Of a DNA stretch of 64,000 nt, positions 25,171 through 35,861 are shown in pieces (position 1 is the stretch's first letter; the number at the start of each line of letters is the position of its first letter). The notes below the pieces were generated by a model. That model was given only the letters and a program-made list of their open reading frames with translations. It did not search any database and had not been told where the DNA came from. This DNA is from Carposina sasakii. Its lineage: Eukaryota; Arthropoda; Insecta; Lepidoptera; Carposinidae. The translations under genes were made by a program, and so were the position numbers. The stretch is from contig CP053154.1 of assembly GCA_014607495.2 (NCBI GenBank), forward strand, positions 14,260,001 to 14,324,000. The letters run 5' to 3'.

Positions 25171-25307
25171 TACCATAATTTTAAAAATAATTACAAAATA
25201 AATTGTCAGAATAGCATAAACTTTAAATTCAAAATGTCAATTGATTGGAAATGTCATGTTTTAAATACATAATACCAAATTAATACAATCATAACAATAA
25301 TAATTAA

Positions 25308-25617
25308 CTCTATTGAGGGATCGCCTACCACCGGGCCCTATACCCTCCGCTGACCCTCGGATCTGCCGACTCATGATCACGAACACAAGACACTACAGTC
25401 GCAACGAGAAGCCAGATCCAAGCACCTAGCATGCAACCATAAATACATAGCTGCTAATCCGAAAACCAATTAAAATTTTAATCGACATATGTTTCGCCAA
25501 CACCCGTGGCATCATCAGGATTAGTTTTCCATGTTAGTTCTATTCGTTCGGTAGATACCGATGGTGGGCGATCCCTCAATAGAGATTTGAACTTCCGAAT
25601 AGTGACGCCTGATACAA
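25308..25617. mobile_element. 'caccaccgggccctac' family element, copy 3
   Basis: Ends 'ctctattgagggatcgcc' and 'ggcgatccctcaatagag' are perfect inverted repeats. Internal blocks include 'tgaccctcggatctgccgac', 'gcacctagcatgcaacc', 'tttcgccaacacccgtggc' and 'atcatcaggatta'. The outer flank 'ttcggaatagtgacgcctg'-like sequence matches copies 1, 2 and 4 on one side. It lies 140 bp from copy 2. Confidence 0.75.
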
Positions 25618-25756
25618 TTCAATAAATAATAATGAACTAAAAAGTACATCAGTTTAATATATTCTTATCGTCTAGGTATTCACGCACACGTATAGTACGA
25701 TTTTTCTATTAACATCGTTCGTAGTTTACCTACTTACGTAATGCAAACGCGTAACT

Positions 25757-25785
25757 ATACAGGTTGTAACAAAAGGGGTATACCT
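25757..25785 (+). mobile_element. End fragment of the 'gggtatgttaagcg' MITE
   Basis: 'atacaggttgtaacaaaagg' followed by 'ggtatacc' matches the terminal 25 bp of the palindromic MITE and then diverges. Probably a solo terminal repeat. Confidence 0.45.
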
Positions 25786-25804
25786 ATGCATACATACATA
25801 TACA

Positions 25805-26030
25805 ATACGGCTGTGTTTCCGATATGGGGTGGGCAGAACGCCAGGATCATGACAGAGATCACACTGCCACGTTAAACATAGCGGGCGGCAGATGTATTAA
25901 AAGATCAGTAGCAATTTGTTCTCTGATCGCCAGAGAACACTACTAAACTCCTCAGTCGACTCTTATGACATGCACGGAAGGAGATGATGCATTCTTGTGA
26001 AGTTCTGCATCAGCACAGGCACATCATATT
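25805..26030 (+). repeat. Dispersed repeat, nearly full copy
   Basis: One of the fullest copies: 'cggctgtgtttccgatatgg', 'cagaacgccaggatcatgac', 'ccacgttaaacatagcgg', 'ctctgatcgcc', 'tcagtcgactcttatgacat', 'gcacggaaggagatg' and 'ttcttgtgaagttctgcatc'. Confidence 0.7.
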
Positions 26031-26589
26031 ACCGTGATTATATACATAATGTTCGTACTAAAAAAAATTAAGATCTTAGTAGGAACTAGTTCGTTAGCTA
26101 ATAGATAATGGAATGCGATATGAAAATTTGTGCTATAATAATAATCTATGTCCTAATTAATTACATTATTCATAGACCACCAGCTGTTATGTTACCGCGG
26201 AATTTATCTATTAGTTTTCTGCGGTAAAGTAAATACATATAAATATAGGTAGCCACTCACATCATGATTTAGTTGTGCAAACAAACTATCTTTGATACAA
26301 TACCTGCTAATTTAAAAATATCTTCTAAGTCATGTTAGTATTCCATTAAAGCAGAGATAGATACCTATATACCCGTTCTCATCATTTCGGTACTTAAAAG
26401 GAAATTCCAATTAACTATCTAGTTTGCCATCCAATCACTATTATAATTAGGTTTGTACAATTTTCTAAACTTGCTACATATTTATTAAAGAATTTCCATA
26501 CTAATAACTATCCGTAGAGATGGTTACTGAAGAATATCTTAATTAAATAATGCATAGAGTTCTGGTTCAGATCTATCTTAATCTTAATA

Positions 26590-26828
26590 TAATATATAAA
26601 AAAATCCGTGTCACTGTGTATGTTCCGAATAAACTCAAAAACGAGTCAACTGATATTCATGAAAATTGGCATATATATGTAATTTGATCCAACTTAGATG
26701 ATAGGATAGTTATTATTTAAATTAATGGTCTTAATAATTAATAAAAAATGTAAATTTGTGTTAAATTTGTCTTTCAAATCTGTCTTAAATCACTAAGCCA
26801 CAGCAACGCGTGGCCGGGTCTGCTAGTG
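26590..26828 (+). mobile_element. Helitron-like element, second subtype
   Basis: It starts 'atatataaaaaaatccgtgt' and ends 'aacgcgtggccgggtctgct' followed by 'agtg'. The hairpin-like GC block followed by CTAG is the same end type as the other Helitron copies, but the body ('ctcaaaaacgagtcaactga') differs. Confidence 0.5.
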
Positions 26829-26844
26829 TTATTATAAGAAGAAT

Positions 26845-26935
26845 CAGTGCGGGCCTTGACTGGAATACATCTGCTGCATCTCCTTCCGTGCATAAGAGTC
26901 GTCTAAGGAAATCAGGGGCGTACGCACAAGCGATG
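26845..26935 (-). repeat. Dispersed repeat fragment, reversed
   Basis: 'ggaatacatctgctgcatct', 'ccttccgtgcataagagtcg' and 'tctaaggaaatcagg' are the reversed right part of the dispersed repeat. It begins about 17 bp after the Helitron-like end. Confidence 0.6.
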
Positions 26936-28103
26936 TAGATCATCAATTTTCTTCGTAATCCGTAATTAACCTAAGTCATTTGTACCAAGTCCAATAAATT
27001 TTAAATGAATTCTATAAGATAGGACGCGATCTGTCTGTGTGTCATAAAACCATTAAATACCTACAAATAAACAGACAGATTCTTGGTAAAACAATGCTTT
27101 TAAGGGCTTGATGGTACCGCAATTTGTCTCTTGAAACAACTCTATAACCTACATATTGTTATCGATAAATTCGCATGTTTGGAGACATTTGTCACGGCTT
27201 AAGAAGAAACGTCTTGGGGACCAGCGTCGCATGAAACACGCGAATAAAACTTACTAACTTTTCTACTTTATTGACAACCGAGCGCTTCTGTGGGGGAAAA
27301 TTGAAACTTAGAACGTAGAACCATTGAAATACGAGTAGTATGAAAATGACCTAATCATGTAGCTTATGTTTCTAATAATAGATAAGTAGGTACCTAAATG
27401 TAGATAAGCATTCATCGGTATATAGCTGTCTGTAATGTAGATTTGAAATAGAGAAATCGTTTTTCAAATCGGTCCAGTAGTATTGATATGGCAACTATTT
27501 ATTATATTCAAACAAACAAACAATCAAATCATAACATTTCAGAAGTATTGTAAATTTTAGAGCTAAGTACTTATCATTTGTTAAAAACATCTGTCAAACT
27601 ATAGTAATATTTTTGCCTATTTAACAGTAATCTAAACCACAGATCAAACACAAGCCCTCAATAGCCCAGTATTTAATATTCATAACATCGGTGTGCTTGT
27701 GGCCTGGATATTCCCAGTTCCCCGCCGGTGTCCGATAGCTTACTAACAAGTAAGCGGAGCGGAGTTGAGTATAAAAATAAATAATTGGCCGCTACGGTTA
27801 TAGATGGACTCTAAAATCGCTTTTACAAGTCAGACGAGGAAAATGTTGAGAAGTAAAGTTAAGATGACTCTATTTGTCAATTAGCCTAACGCTCATTTTA
27901 CAGGATCTGAAGTCCACAAATACTAAAAAAAAATTAGCTATTTGTAATAGTAGGTATCTATGAAGTTAGCACAAGTACTTTTTTACACTGCTACCAAAAA
28001 ATGTGCGTGTGCGTGCGTGTCACTCGACTGGGCAATTGTTAAAAGAAACTATGTACGGAAATTCTATTAGGTACTGATTAAAAAAATAGGGTAATTAAAG
28101 TTT

Positions 28104-28180
28104 TAAAATTATGTATGTACATATTTAAAATATTAAAATATAAATTATGTATGCACATATTTAAAATATTAAAATATAAA
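28104..28180. repeat. Tandem duplication, about 39 bp x 2
   Basis: 'aaattatgtatg' plus 't/g' then 'acatatttaaaatatt' followed by 'aaaatata' occurs twice in direct tandem. The units differ by one base (tgtatgtac versus tgtatgcac). Confidence 0.7.
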
Positions 28181-29241
28181 TATATCAGTGGGCAAATCCG
28201 TTATGCACTGTCCACATGTTAATATTTTACTCTTAACAACATGCTTCAAAATATCTTTACATCCTACAGCGATAGGTACCTACAGGCTATCATATTATAG
28301 TACATATGTGGGTGTAATCAAAAAATAATATTCAATTCTCTGAACGACTGCATGTATTTCCTGGCGGATATATCAGTTCATTGAAAAAACTTATCAGAGA
28401 GGAAACTGTATTTTCAAAACATACAAAAATGTCACGATCGGTGAGACTTTTGCACAGCTATACGAAAATCTATCAAATACGTTATGTGCTTAGTTTTGTG
28501 TGTTAGCGTCTTCTTGTGTATGGATGGATGCAGGCCGCTTTATGGTGGCTTCATGGCATGCAGGTGGTAACCATTACAGGAATGATGAATGACGTTTTGT
28601 GCACAAGTGTGCCAGGCAAGAAACACATCATCATATACGTGTATGTTCCGTTCTTTTATCACTTTTCCACCATTTACATGCGCTACCGTATTGCGAGACA
28701 TAACTTTACATTTTTATACCTTCCGACGCGTTATTTTCAATTTTTAAACCCTGCCCGATAACGTTGAATTTTATGGGATATTGTGTGCCTTTAAACTCCA
28801 CATATTCTACGGTTACATGAAAGTTATGAACCCATTTTTCACTTGGAACAAAAATTTTGCTTAAATGCATGATGGAAATGTTCCGAAACAAAATGTAGCC
28901 TTTGTGGATTTTTCAACGAAAAGTCGCCAAGAGTTATTTGTAAACGTTTAGGCAACAATTTTAGTTTTTAATTTCACTTTGATGTTGCAAAAGAGGTTTA
29001 CTGGGACTCAGCTATTTTTATTAACACTCAGCCTAACTAGACCCTAAATCTATTTTATTATTAAGGACATGCGTCACTACCAATTTTATCCGACGCCCCG
29101 TCCCTGTGGACTAAGTAGAGAAGTTATAACGCAATAAAACAAGAAAGTTATACGTATCAGCCAAACTACATGAGAACCTTAATAGACGAGACGCCACATG
29201 ATGCCAGACACTTTCTGATAGCATAGTTTCATTACTAGTGT

Positions 29242-29420
29242 ACTAGCTGTTGCCCGACTTTGTCCGCGTGGACTACAAAATGTCCTTCTCCGGTATTACT
29301 AAGGGTTATTGTACGCCAAATGGCAAGAAGATTGTTGAATACTAAATAAAGCGTGAAGAGGTTATAAACAAACAAGCAAAATTTAGCATTTGCAATATTA
29401 GTTGGCACTATAATACTCGT
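29242..29420 (-). mobile_element. Helitron-like end, reversed
   Basis: 'ctagctgttgcccgactttg' followed by 'tccgcgtggactacaaaatg' is the reverse complement of the Helitron right end. The body beyond about 29350 is too diverged to place the other end. Confidence 0.5.
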
Positions 29421-29564
29421 ACACGCCAAAAAGTGACTAATTCATTTGCTGCTGTAGCTATCTACCTGAGTTAGGCATTTATTTTAAACAAACATAGACC
29501 GTTCACCAAACTCATTTAAAAATCTCAAATAAATAGCAGCAAAACAACAAAATAACAGAATGAC

Positions 29565-29605
29565 TATAAAAGGCTAATTTCTGGTCCAGTGAGCAGCTCA
29601 CTCAG
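29565..29605 (+). promoter_or_regulatory. Possible core promoter (TATA plus initiator-like)
   Basis: A strong TATA element, 'tataaaagg', at 29565-29573 is followed 22-33 bp downstream by initiator-like 'ccagtgag' and 'ctcactcagc', and then by sequence that is more GC-rich than its surroundings (29690-29900). No gene can be attached: the first downstream ATG (29772) opens only about 20 codons. It may be a first-exon promoter with a long intron, or chance. Confidence 0.25.
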
Positions 29606-31154
29606 CGCCAAAGCACTACATTAACCGCATACCCTAATCGCAATAAAACACACAACTCAATTTCAATATTCGTTTGTAGCCGATTCTCCATTCTGCTCGA
29701 CTCTTAATTTGCATTCGCCGCAGAATCGCTCGGAGCAATTCAGACGTCGAAGTCGTGTCGAATTGACGTGAGATGGGAAAAAGAAAAGTCAACCTTACGC
29801 AGCAGTTCGTCCAGCGAGCGGACGTTTCGACAGATCTCTGATTGGGTTGCTGTATTCTCCGCTTTGTGCCGGCGGACAAAAGAGGCACGAAGAAAACTGG
29901 GGCTCTAGGAATGAGCACGGACGCCTCAATGGAAATTGTGTGTCCATTTTCTCGTGTAACACTAATTTCAATGGGTACGTTTGCATTGTGGAGTGGGGAC
30001 GTGATCGGTCCGGTTGTTTTCTGCATTTTTTATGAGGGTTAAAGAAGATTGAATAGTGCGAATTTCTAGTATAAGCTAACCGTGTCACGTAGCGCGTTGG
30101 CATGTTTTTCAATACTTGGTAAATCGTGGTTGTTTCACTAGTCGTAACTACTACGAAATTCGTAGTTTGATGCTACGAAATATTGTATAAGAGACAATAT
30201 TTACTGATAATTTGACCTAGACAGTAATTGTAGCTTTGTTCAAACGACTAGTCGACCAAATAACATCTTAAAATAAATAAAAAAAGTACATTTTTATTCC
30301 AACCAAATCTTTCAAACGTGTCCATATTAGCGTTAGATGTTTTCTAATACAGTCTAGAGTTTTCTTCTCACGTCTAACCTTCAAAGAAACCTAGAAAAAT
30401 ACGTAACAAGATTGACGGAGTGATACGTGCTAGTCTTGTGGGTCTTAAGCCTGAGTTATACCAAAAGATATGCTACCTACTAAATGTACCCAATAAACCT
30501 AATTAGAAAGCAGTTTTTTATACTTTCTATGCTGCTAACTGTACACACAATGTAAAAGACTACCTTAGCTAATCATTTTGAATTTTGCGTTTTCCAGCTT
30601 AAAACCAGTTTACAGCCCTTGCCTAGCTAATTTCAAGGATCTCCTTTAAAAATCATTTCTATTTAGTTTCTTAAATATATAAGAAACGAAGTACCTACCA
30701 TTATAATAACATTATATAACTTATTTTGTTAGTAACTTGTAAGTTGTAATAATAATCCCAGATTTATATTCAATTAACCATTTTCTTTCCCACACTGGTT
30801 ACGAACCCCTAATGGCTTTCCAAGAGGGTATTAAAGAAATGAGGCGCGCAATCAAACCATAGAGGGCCAATAATTAATTATTAGATGTCCGTGACAGGCC
30901 AGATATAAGGGGCCATTTGTCCGAGTATTGTGCGTAAGATCCCAGCGTGTAGTGGGTTACGAGAGACCCAGCTGAACCGGTAGACCCTCAGGATGGACCT
31001 TACGTCGTGAGAGTCGAAAGTAATTAGGGTTTTAATGAGCCACTTTAAAGGATATTTACTCGGAGGTAGGTTACCATAAGATGGTCAGTTAGCTAATTAA
31101 GTGATAATAATGTAAGTTTATTTTATTTTATTTATTTTATTTTCTTTATTATAA

Positions 31155-31240
31155 AGCATGGTATGCAGAGGTCGTGGGTTCGATTCCCACTCGGGTGAGG
31201 ATTTTTTTCCATTTCTTTATTAATAATTTTATATTATAAA
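31155..31240 (+). repeat. tRNA-SINE, 3' half of head plus body start
   Basis: 'atgcagaggtcgtgggttcg' then 'attcccactcgggtgagg' and 'ttccatttctttattaataa'. The 5' part of the tRNA-like head is missing. Confidence 0.7.
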
Positions 31241-31364
31241 GTTATAAATATATAAAATAAATAAATTAATTAATTAAATTCACACATACTTCTGAAATCA
31301 ACACATAAAAACGGATGAAATTCCTAGTCCCGCTATACACTGAGGGCATCTACTCGTATACGGG

Positions 31365-31577
31365 ATATAATAAAAATGTAACGGATCGCACTGAACGGAT
31401 TTCCCGAAATGTACAAAACGGTTAAACATGGAAGATATATATGTTTATTTGAAAAAATTTCCCGATTACGGGAAGGGGACAAACGTAATTAATTTTTTAC
31501 GAAACCGCGATACATATAGGCTTTACACTTAACATATAGGCTACTTTTTATTTTTTCTGCCAATCGCGGGCGTCCAG
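31365..31577 (+). mobile_element. Diverged Helitron-like copy
   Basis: 'ataataaaaatgtaacggat' opens it; 'catggaagatatatatg' and 'catataggctactttttatt' follow, ending 'atcgcgggcgtccag'. It is adjacent to and upstream of a better copy at 31597. Confidence 0.55.
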
Positions 31578-31596
31578 TATATTATAAAGTTATAAA

Positions 31597-31914
31597 TCTA
31601 TACATATAATAAAAATGTAACATCGCTGTCTGTAAAGAATGATTTTAGAATGGAAAAAGAATTTTTGGAATTTTTGCCTGTTTGTCGGTTTGTCTGTTTA
31701 TCGGTTTGTCTGTTTGTCTGTGCGTTTGTGCACGCTAATCTCAGAAACGGCTGAACCGATTTCGATGCAGTTTTCAGGAATATATTGTGGCAGGTCCCAT
31801 TTAACATATAGGCTACTTTTTATCCCGGGAAAATGTTTTTATCCCGGATAATTTTTGATATTTTGTTTTTTTTTTCTGTAGTTCACGCGGACGGAGTCGC
31901 GGGCATCCAATAGT
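31597..31914 (+). mobile_element. Non-autonomous Helitron-like element
   Basis: From 'tctatacatataataaaaat' to 'agtcgcgggcatccaatag'. The interior has 'tctgtgcgtttgtgcacgct', 'ctgaaccgatttcgatgcag' and 'cccgggaaaatgtttttatc'. The 5' TC start and the GC-rich hairpin before the end fit a Helitron. The last bases are 'aatag' rather than 'actag'. Confidence 0.7.
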
Positions 31915-32012
31915 TATTAATAAATAGAAAAAATTCCTCACCCGAGTGGGACTCGAACCCACGACCTCTGCATTCCGTGCCAGTGCTCTTACCACTGAGC
32001 TACCGGGTCAAT
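31915..32012 (-). repeat. tRNA-SINE head, reversed
   Basis: 'ttcctcacccgagtgggact', 'cgaacccacgacctctgc', 'ttaccactgagctaccggg' is one tRNA-like head on the minus strand, directly abutting the Helitron end at 31914. Confidence 0.75.
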
Positions 32013-32092
32013 TACTATAAAGTTCATAGCTTTAATTGTATCTGTACACATTATTACCTTTATAACTTATTGGTCTCACTTTGCTCTCTGGT

Positions 32093-32205
32093 ATGCTGGA
32101 AGAAATCTCTTGCAGAGATAAGCATGCCTTTGTATGCGTTTCTTGTGTAAATTTCTCTGTATTTATTGTAATGTTTTGTGTACAATAAAGAATAAGAATA
32201 ATAAA
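32093..32205 (+). repeat. Retroelement 3' end ('ctggaagaaatctcttgcag')
   Basis: Second copy of the end seen at 14889: 'ctggaagaaatctcttgcag', 'agataagcatgcctttgtat', 'tgtgtacaataaagaata'. It ends in AATAAAGAATAAGAATAA, a retroposon-like tail. Confidence 0.6.
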
Positions 32206-33559
32206 GATCTACGTATTATTTTTCCTACTAGGTACCTAATTTTGTAAGTGGTGGTTTAGTGAGAATCTTATCGGACATTTCGAAAATTTTGTGATTTCGA
32301 GTTTTTACAATAATTGGATACAAAATCAACACGGCCACATCTTAAACGCATTTTCCCAATACTCTTTTTTTTTCGAGTTGTGCCCCTATCTATAGTATGA
32401 AAGCTGCGTTATGTTTTGTTGCGTATTACTGTATCAATCAAAACCGACTTTTTTAATTAATAAAAAAATTTATCAGGGGGCAATTCTTGAAAATTTTTGA
32501 GCCGAAACGCAACCACTAAGGAACTGTTAACGAAACGCGGTGCGAAGCAATATACTTACCACTTGAGTAATAATGACACTCATGCATGACTCATATCTAC
32601 TCATATGAGGTGTCAATAGACAGGTCTTTAAAAATAAAATGGACGTTCCCCAAACCATTATTTCTCATAGTTAATTGTCTAGTATAAGCTACACTCCTAA
32701 ACTGATAAAATGTGTCCCCACTCAGACTTTTGATTTCTGCGAGTCAACAATTAAAAAAATATAAGTTGTTTGAATGATGTGTGGTCGATAGTTTCATAGA
32801 TATAGCACGTTTACCAAACCGAAAATGTAACTTTGTTATTCATACAAACCATATGAAATACAAAATGAAAGTGTTATACGTAGCCAGTTCGGCGCTATAC
32901 CCACGCTCACCTAGACGACTCCAGTTCCGTTGTTTATAGCTCGATTTTAATTGTTTAAGGTGCATTAGAAATATGATAAATGTAGCTATATTTTTGATAA
33001 TAAACAAAATTTGGATAACCCTAACGGTTTTCGAGTATTTCACGTAATAAAAATAGTTTTTTTTTTTTCAAAATTTTTTTTGGAAATATTTCATTTGTTA
33101 ATATGTTTGCATTAATGAATGTTGGAAGTTAAATAATGTCCATTTAAATACCTTTCATTTGAGACCCTATTTAAGTAAATCGGACCTGTAGTTAAATACA
33201 GCGTATATACTATATGCCCGGCCGCCATCTTTGTTACGTCGTAGCTTCCCCTCTATACCCCTACGAAGTGACTACCGCACTTTTCATGCTCAGGAAAATA
33301 TTCCAAAAACGTACATATCAGTAGTTCGTATAGGGGAAGTACCCTGTTGCTTTTTAGTCCCACGGATGTTTCTGAATGTATTTTTTAAAAACCCCAAACG
33401 AAGAAATCTGGGGTTTAAGTCTGACGGCCAGGCAATCGGGTAACGGACTATAATATCTTAAATATCATATTTCTACGTACCTCCCGTAAAAATTCCAAGA
33501 TTTAGTGGTGGATAACTTCAAGAAGAACTCTAATCTATATACTATATTAATATATTATT

Positions 33560-33790
33560 AATATTATAAAGTCGGTCAAGAGTTTGTTTGTTGTTTGTTT
33601 GAACGCGCTAATCTCAAAAAATTTGCGGAACTTCACTGGACTCCCGTATTTGAAAAATTCTTTCAGTGTTATAACTTCAAGATCCATAAATATGTACCTA
33701 AACGCAACTACCTGTTATACAACAACCTGCCCGGCTTGACACGGGTACAACGCCCCCTCACGCGGACGAAGTCGTGGGCGGCTGCTAGTA
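33560..33790 (+). mobile_element. Helitron-like element, shorter subtype
   Basis: 'ataaagtcggtcaagagttt', 'tgaacgcgctaatctcaaaa' and the end 'cacgcggacgaagtcgtggg' followed by 'cggctgctag'. The end structure agrees with the other Helitron copies. Confidence 0.55.
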
Positions 33791-35332
33791 CCTAAACGCA
33801 ACTAAGTCCTACCTATTATGTTGTACCTGTTGTTTACGAGCTCAAGAAAAAGAATTCTTTGTTTGTCTAAGTTTAAATAGGTAAACAAGGCCAATTTTCT
33901 AATTGACCCTGTTACCCTTTCACACGTCACAAACATTTCACGGATCAGTTAGCAACGTAATGGAAACCCAAAACTTATTGAATGGGTAAGTAGGAATCCA
34001 ATAAAAAACCTGTCAGGCCCAAACCTTTTCAAGGGACAGGTATACTTCGGTGTACAAGATGATACACATTTATCTTTTCCTGCAATAGTGGCGCCAGTTG
34101 CTGTGTTACTCTTGAATTAGATGTTATTTACGAGAGTTTTAAAATGCGTTTTGTTTTTGCCGCCGACGTTATTTTGGTTTGCCTGTAATCTTTCTCTTTA
34201 CGGTCTGTGACATGGGACTTGTAAAACAAAGACGAATGTAGATGGGATGATTGTTAAGTCTAGTGTGAAAATGTGTAGTAGTCGTAGGTAGATATTTTGC
34301 GGTCTGTTTTTAAGAGATGATAATTTCAATATTAGCTGTTACATTATTTTAGGGTTGCCAACCGTCTTGTTTTCACAGGACATGTCCTGCTTTTTGGGGT
34401 GTTCTGGGCTGTCCTGATAGTTTTTAAGCATCGTCCTGTGTTTTAAAGTCCTGACATACCTATTCACTATCGGCAGATTTTCTAAGAGTGCCGACATCGG
34501 GCAAATAAGCGTCAGCGGCACCTCTAGAAAGCCTAAAAGAAGCAAATACGTAGTCACCGGCACTGAATGTGTTTAAGACCTATGTTTTGAAATTCGTATT
34601 TATAACTCCCTCCAATTATTGTATTGTCACTGGGCTCGCTCATGTAAGTATACTTAGTCCTGGCTTTTAATCGAAATGTTTAAAAGTAACATTAAAAGAA
34701 CTGAAAAAAGACAAACATTTTAGCACGGGATTGAAACAGATACTGATAAGCAAAAGTTATTACGATTTAAGTAATTTTTTTTTTTATAAAATTTGACGCA
34801 CTTCATGGACAAATAATAAAATAAAATAATAAACTAATTAATTCTAACTTACTAATAAATAATAAGACAATATACTTAACTTATAAATTATGGACATTTA
34901 AACAAGTACAATAATATAATTTAATTAGGTACTTAATTACTTTGACATTTTAATTTGATTAATTACTTTATTACATTGACATTTTGATTTGCTATCTTTC
35001 CTTTCCGTACTTACCTACACAAAAATATTAATCCAATCGTGACTTAAAATGAAAAATGAATAAAATATTATAAATATACTACCTACTACAAGAAGTACAT
35101 GATAATATGTAATAAATAAATAAAAAATTATAATTAACATGACGAATGGTGCAATTAAAATTGAACCCGAAATTAACTATGAAATGCTTCAGTCTGCCTA
35201 CCACACTAAAAACATGTTGCTGTGCCCAACAGGGTCATATGTTATCTGTCAATTATTAATTAAGATCCTTAACTACATATGAATGCAATAAATTATTGAG
35301 TATTGAGTATGTCCTGGTATTTCTTGCTCAAA

Positions 35333-35485
35333 TCCTGGTTTTCCAAGCCTCCTCCAGGGCACGCCACAACGCCACACAGGGGGTTTTGCCCATAGCCCAT
35401 CACCACGCTGGGCAGGCGGGTTGGTGACCGCAGTGTGATTTTGGGACTATGTTGTCAGTACGGGAGGCGCTGCTGCCCAAGTTTA
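35333..35485 (-). repeat. LINE 3' tail, reversed
   Basis: 'caagcctcctccagggcacg', 'gggggttttgcccatagccc', 'cacgctgggcaggcgggttg', 'acgggaggcgctgctgccca' is the reverse complement of the 55511-55772 tail. It lies about 400 bp upstream of the ICE2 start. Confidence 0.75.
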
Positions 35486-35861
35486 GTTTTAATTCAACCA
35501 CTTTTTGAAGACTTTGTCGAACTCGTCATCTTAAATTGGGTATCATATTTCTTAACAAGTCATGGCTGTATGGATACTTTACTTTTATGCTGAGTTAATG
35601 AAAAATAATTTTGACATTGACACTGTCAATTTGACAGTTGGTCAAGCACCATGTGGTTCTACCGGCACAAGGGATAGAGGCGTGTTTGCGTATGTAATAA
35701 AAATAATTTTGACAGGCAGCGTGCGCAATTGTTTGCGCATTATTTTTGCATTTTCTTCTATTTCCAAATGAAGATTGCACTAATTTAATTATTAAACCTG
35801 TGTGTTGCAATAAGAATTATATATTTTATTGCGTCTTCAGTTATAAAAACCCATATACAAG

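Larger units (their letters stand above)
17663..35861. other. Long intergenic region, repeats only
   Basis: No protein-coding gene could be supported in these 18 kb. Repeats and hairpins are entered separately. Microsatellites include (TTTC)n near 18080, (TTTA)n near 20090-20112, (GTAT)n at 22122-22145 and (ATT)n near 22456-22475. The longest ORF, 29634-30026 on the minus strand, overlaps open frames on both strands and resembles nothing I recognise. Large parts (18100-19780, 26950-28050, 29900-30830, 34600-35300) look like unique AT-rich spacer. Confidence 0.55.

Noticed and set aside
29634..30112. Overlapping open frames on both strands, up to 130 aa
   Set aside because: None resembles a known protein; opposite frames are open together, as expected from composition. 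Kept only as a finding about a possible promoter.
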